From JAPKZH01 sp963715635 (GTDB taxonomy: Bacteria > Acidobacteriota > Aminicenantia > Aminicenantales > UBA4085): a stretch of DNA of 64,000 nucleotides. Below the pieces are notes generated by a model. That model searched no databases. It was not told the DNA's origin and saw only the letters and a program-made list of their open reading frames with translations. The stretch covers positions 992,001-1,056,000 of the forward strand of contig OY970261.1 of assembly GCA_963715635.1 (NCBI GenBank). The letters run 5' to 3'. The position numbers and the translations under genes are program-made. Positions 61,010 to 64,000 of this stretch are shown here, in pieces. Each line of letters starts with the position of its first letter. The stretch's first letter is position 1.

Positions 61010-62080
61010 GTGCTCATCGGAGATAGATATATCAACTTTGACTTCGCTCCCGGCCAAATCGAGATGGAGCCGGCTAAAAAGGCGGAGCAGGCGTACTATC
61101 GCTGTTTATATCCGACCGGGGTCTCGCTCTGGGCGCTCTGCCGGCTTTTCGACCTGACGAGAGATGCGAAATACCTCGATTTTGTCGAACAAAGCTTTAA
61201 TTTCTATATTTCTCAAGAGAGGTTGAAATACCAGACTATCGATGAGGGCGGCGCCGTGAGCCATGCGCTTCTTGAATTGAACGCGAGGCGTCCGAAAGAA
61301 ATATATCTCCGCCTTATCCGAGACATCACGGATCATTACGAGCACCGCCAGCCGCGGCTGCTGGATGGAAGTTTTTGCTTTGAGTTTGAGACGTGGCGGC
61401 GCAGGACATGGCTGGATGCCATCTTTATGCTCTGCCCGCTTCTGGCCAAATCTGTTGGACTGTTGAGCCGCCCTCGGCGCTATGATGATGTCCTCCGGCA
61501 GTTTTTTAATTATACGGTGCGGCTTCAGGACCCGGAAATTTGCCTTTATCACCAGGGGTGGGGATGGGGGATCAACCGGACCACTCACTCTCCGGGATTC
61601 TGGTCGCGGGCCAATGGCTGGTTGTCCATGGCTTTCGTGGAGGTCCTCAAAACGATTCCTGCTACTCATGAAGGATGGGACAAGCTCCTGGAGCTTTTCC
61701 AGAAACTATGTCGGGCTGTCCTGAAAGTTCAGGATCCTAGCGGACGCTGGCATCAGCTTTTAACTCATCCCGATTCCTTTGAGGAAACATCGGCAACGTC
61801 GATGTTCATTTATTCTTTTCTTGAAGGACATAAGAAAGGCTGGCTCTCTAAGATTTTTAAAGACGGTGCGCTTAAAGCGTTCGATGGATTGAAAGAAAAA
61901 ATCGATAAACAGGGAAATATTTATGGTACGTGTATTGGAACCTCAACGCAGAATACCCTGGAGGATTATTATCGGCGCGCAACCCCTGTGAACGACTGGC
62001 ACGGTCAGGGCCCGGTGATCCTCGGAGCCTGTGCCGCCGCTTCAGTTTTAACGCAATGCAGGGACAAAATTCACGAATAA
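61010..62080 (+). CDS. GH105/GH88-like unsaturated glycuronyl hydrolase
   Basis: A six-hairpin enzyme of at least 356 residues. Core motifs: EMEPAKKAEQAYYRCLYPTG, CFEFETWRRRTWLDAIFMLC (catalytic Asp region DAIFM), YHQGWGWGINRTTHSPGFW, SRANGWLSMAFVEVLKTIP and SGRWHQLLTHPDSFEETSAT, in the order of GH105 (YteR/YesR) hydrolases that take unsaturated galacturonate off rhamnogalacturonan fragments. GTG 61010 is the first standard start with a weak GAAAG site, but the frame is open back to 60872 and includes a plausible N-terminal extension, so the true start may be an unusual codon upstream. Likely linked to the rhamnose genes by pathway. Confidence 0.82.
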   Translation: MLIGDRYINFDFAPGQIEMEPAKKAEQAYYRCLYPTGVSLWALCRLFDLTRDAKYLDFVEQSFNFYISQERLKYQTIDEGGAVSHALLELNARRPKEIYLRLIRDITDHYEHRQPRLLDGSFCFEFETWRRRTWLDAIFMLCPLLAKSVGLLSRPRRYDDVLRQFFNYTVRLQDPEICLYHQGWGWGINRTTHSPGFWSRANGWLSMAFVEVLKTIPATHEGWDKLLELFQKLCRAVLKVQDPSGRWHQLLTHPDSFEETSATSMFIYSFLEGHKKGWLSKIFKDGALKAFDGLKEKIDKQGNIYGTCIGTSTQNTLEDYYRRATPVNDWHGQGPVILGACAAASVLTQCRDKIHE

Positions 62081-62108
62081 AACTCTCCGGCCTCTAAGCC
62101 GGAAAGTT
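62081..62108. terminator. possible bidirectional hairpin between convergent genes
   Basis: CCGGC, loop CTCTAA, GCCGG, extended by AACT/AGTT across a two-base internal loop. It lies between the hydrolase stop (62080) and the transporter stop (62113), but the flanking T-run is poor. Confidence 0.4.
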
Positions 62109-62112
62109 GGAT

Positions 62113-63294
62113 TTATTCTATTTTGGCTGGTCGGCCGACCTTCGCGATAAATAGAGAAATGACGAACAGAATCCCTGCCATAACAACGGCAATGGGAAGA
62201 CTTCCTTGGACCGACCGTCCCACGCTCATATTGCCGATGAATTTAGGAACGAAGGTGCCGCCGAGCAGGCCGATGGCGAAAATGATTCCGAAAATGCTGC
62301 CGTAGAGACTGGGATTGAATTTGGCAAAAGTGACGCCCACGATCGTTGGGAAAAGAGGCGCAAACGAAAGACCTGTGAGAACGACGGCGACAATGGCCAG
62401 CGCCGGGCTTTTAGTAATAATCATGATGACAATGGCAATGACAGAAATGAAAGACATGAGAGCGAGGACCGTACCACCCTTGGCTGTAAGATTTTTCATG
62501 GTTGAGGCTAGGAATCGACCGATCATCATTGCCACGCCAAAAAGGCTGAGGACCAGAACGGCGTTGCTAGCCGCATTGGCGCTTTGGCCTTTGCCAAAAA
62601 GTTCGGTCATGAGGGGCTTGATCCAGGTCGCCATGGTAACCTCCAGGGACATGTAGCAGACCAGAGCTAATGCGGCAATTAAGACAGCGGCCTTGCCCAG
62701 AAGCTTGATCGCCATTGAGAATTTGTATCCGGTAGCCACCTGTGGAAAGTTTGTGAAAAGCGCGAAGATAAGGAACACGAAAACGAGTGCTCCAATAATG
62801 GAGACAGACGTGCTGTAGCTAAGACCGAGGGTATTAAGAAAGAAAAAAAACAGCAGGGGCGTGAGAACATAACCAAGCCCAAAAAAGGCATTGCCAAAGT
62901 TGCTGGCACGGGCGGGGTCCTTGCCCTTAAAAAGCACCACGGGGATGAGCGTATTGCCCACGGTGTTCAAGCTCATGGCGCCAATACCCAATAATATACA
63001 GGCCAGCATGGCCAAAGAAAAAGTGCGGGCAAAGGCCAACAGCAGCAGGCTGCCGCTTGTCACCAAAAAGCCGATGATCGCCACGGATTTGTAGCCGAAT
63101 TTATCGACGGACGGCCCGATGATAAACTGGACGATGCAACTCGTTAGGAACAAGGCCATGACCAACGATCCCAATCGACCCTCATCGATCTGAAGTGATT
63201 TCATGAGCTCGATCGAAATTGAGCCGAGGATGATAAAACAAATCGCGATAGAAAATACGGACATGAGGGCCACAACGGCTGTCATTTTCTTCAT
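62113..63294 (-). CDS. MFS transporter, sugar-type
   Basis: A 393-residue transporter with about twelve hydrophobic helices. The first reads VVALMSVFSIAICFIILG, and MFS loop motifs follow: FIIGPSVDKFGYKSVAIIG (loop 2-3) and MMIGRFLASTMKNLTAKGG (loop 8-9). The pattern is closest to the FHS/FucP-type or general oligosaccharide carriers, which would fit its position beside a rhamnogalacturonan-type hydrolase; this is inference. ATG 63294 follows AAAGGGAGAAAAAAC and is chosen over the upstream GTG. Promoter-like elements lie at 63346-63375. Confidence 0.88.
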   Translation of the reverse strand: MKKMTAVVALMSVFSIAICFIILGSISIELMKSLQIDEGRLGSLVMALFLTSCIVQFIIGPSVDKFGYKSVAIIGFLVTSGSLLLLAFARTFSLAMLACILLGIGAMSLNTVGNTLIPVVLFKGKDPARASNFGNAFFGLGYVLTPLLFFFFLNTLGLSYSTSVSIIGALVFVFLIFALFTNFPQVATGYKFSMAIKLLGKAAVLIAALALVCYMSLEVTMATWIKPLMTELFGKGQSANAASNAVLVLSLFGVAMMIGRFLASTMKNLTAKGGTVLALMSFISVIAIVIMIITKSPALAIVAVVLTGLSFAPLFPTIVGVTFAKFNPSLYGSIFGIIFAIGLLGGTFVPKFIGNMSVGRSVQGSLPIAVVMAGILFVISLFIAKVGRPAKIE

Positions 63295-63345
63295 TGTTTT
63301 TTCTCCCTTTTTGGCCAGGATTGCATGACGCAAACTACCCTTGCA

Positions 63346-63375
63346 ACTTTATCCCACCTGGTTCTTTCCTGTCAA
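63346..63375 (-). promoter_or_regulatory. candidate sigma70-type promoter for the MFS gene
   Basis: Minus strand: TTGACA (63375-63370), 18-base spacer, TAAAGT (63351-63346), giving a leader of about 45 bases to the ATG at 63294. Confidence 0.6.
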
Positions 63376-63463
63376 TAGCGAAAAAACAGGGACGATTTTA
63401 GTTTTTATTCCGGATCCCCCCGTCAATTAATAATGAGTCTCTTCTAAAATCTTTTTTTTTGAC

Positions 63464-63627
63464 GAGCGGCGAATATGCCCCGTGGCTTGCCACGGGGAGC
63501 CGCTCGAGAGGGTTCCAAGGGGGAGTCGCCCCCTTGGTCGCAGGGCGGGATTTCATGCCCCGCCCGAGAAGGGGAGGCAGGGCGTCGGACCAAGTTCGGC
63601 GCCCGTCGGAAGGGGTCTTCCCCTCCG
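63464..63627. repeat. array of four GC-rich hairpins
   Basis: Four perfect or near-perfect stems in 164 bases: GAGCGGC ... GCCGCTC enclosing CCCCGTGGC-TT-GCCACGGGG (63464-63505); CCAAGGGGG-AGTCG-CCCCCTTGG (63515-63537); GGGCGGG ... CCCGCCC (63543-63565); CGGA-A-GGGG-TCTT-CCCCTCCG (63607-63627). They lie between the end of the HD-GYP gene (63652) and the MFS gene. They look like a dispersed structured repeat; no second copy is in this window. Confidence 0.75.
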
Positions 63628-63651
63628 AGTTGGCTATGACAGCAGTTTGCG

Positions 63652-64000
63652 TTATTCATCAAAATCGGCATATTTCAAGGCGATCTCTCTGAACTCATCC
63701 TTGATCCGCAAGAAAACGTCCACAACGTCAGGGTCAAAAAGTATCCCTTTGGCCTGGGCGATGATTTCCTCGGCCTCGGAATGATGGAAGGCCGGCTTGT
63801 ATACACGCTTGGTGATCAGGGCGTCATAGACATCGGCGATGGCCATTAGCCTGCCGGGGATCGGTATGGATGCTCCGGAGATACCTTCCGGATATCCCGT
63901 CCCATCCCACTTTTCGTGATGAGCATAGGCGATGACACGGGCCAGGACAAAGAAAGAGGGGCTGGATCTCCCTTTGAACGCCTTTTCCACCTGGAGCAGC
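63652..64000 (-). CDS. HD-GYP domain protein, C-terminal part at window edge
   Basis: The frame is open to the right edge, so only about 116 C-terminal residues are seen: LLQVEKAFKGRSSPSFFVLA, then AYAHHEKWDGTGYPEGISGA (the GYP motif), GRLMAIADVYDALITKRVYK and a short end. The spacing matches response-regulator-type HD-GYP phosphodiesterases (receiver plus HD-GYP), but the HD dyad and receiver lie beyond the window. The hairpin array follows 25 bases after its stop. Confidence 0.92.
   Translation of the reverse strand, partial: LLQVEKAFKGRSSPSFFVLARVIAYAHHEKWDGTGYPEGISGASIPIPGRLMAIADVYDALITKRVYKPAFHHSEAEEIIAQAKGILFDPDVVDVFLRIKDEFREIALKYADFDE

Noticed and set aside
63464..63627. CRISPR array
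   Set aside because: The units are different hairpins without a constant repeat or regular spacers; no cas genes are in the window.

Overview
The window is bacterial, about 55% GC by eye, with densely packed genes on both strands. The gene set points to an uncultured heterotroph of the Acidobacteriota/Candidatus Aminicenantes kind. Indicators are an Oar-like TonB-dependent receptor with a carboxypeptidase-like N-terminal domain, a GWxTD-domain protein with TPRs, a VWFA-related secreted protein, several alkaline-phosphatase-superfamily phosphodiesterases, and many sugar hydrolases and HD-GYP proteins. No single marker fixes the taxon, so this is an inference.

Layout. 1-2200: end of a sensor kinase and its sigma54-dependent response regulator. 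2218-4731: a small DUF1579-like protein, an outer-membrane barrel and a lipoprotein, with two copies of a palindromic repeat. 4914-7852: an M24 peptidase gene split cleanly by a 1605-bp IS1380-family element. 7948-15594: nitroreductase, metallophosphoesterase, GNAT, secreted six-hairpin glycosidase, a TonB-like protein that probably starts at ATT, and an overlapping secreted protein. 15573-23285 (minus): frameshifted aminotransferase, an Oxa1/EMC3-like membrane protein, a ribbon-helix-helix protein and three phosphodiesterases, the last five coupled by overlapping or closely spaced stops and starts. 23534-25724: protein disulfide oxidoreductase and a frameshifted class III aminotransferase. 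25732-36292 (minus): a rhamnose unit (rhaB, rhaA, membrane glycosyltransferase-TPR, HEAT protein, HD-GYP protein, GH78 rhamnosidase). 36524-41983: YjbQ, YprB-like nuclease, alcohol dehydrogenase, tRNA-Arg(ACG) with repeats and IS debris, VWFA-related protein. 42289-47958: TonB-dependent receptor with a structured leader, and the GWxTD-TPR protein. 48250-57542: small proteins, ThuA, a decayed GH2 gene, a decayed propeller lipoprotein, PfkB, GH37/GH63-like hydrolase and gene fragments. 57601-64000: two HD-GYP genes, creatininase, GH105-like hydrolase and an MFS transporter.

Two themes stand out. First, plant or microbial polysaccharide use: rhamnosidase, rhamnose isomerase and kinase, a rhamnogalacturonyl-hydrolase-like GH105, GH2, GH37/63-like enzymes, TonB-dependent uptake and a sugar-type MFS carrier. 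An HD-GYP c-di-GMP-type hydrolase and a HEAT protein sit inside the rhamnose unit and appear to share a paralogous N-terminal domain.

Second, gene decay and repeats. At least nine genes are broken (one by IS insertion, four by single-base indels, two by nonsense codons with or without indels, two as deletion remnants). Three repeat families are scattered through the window, one copy nested inside another and one copy translated as the N-terminus of a membrane phosphodiesterase. Several one-base indels lie in short homopolymers, so assembly error must be excluded before the genes are called true pseudogenes.
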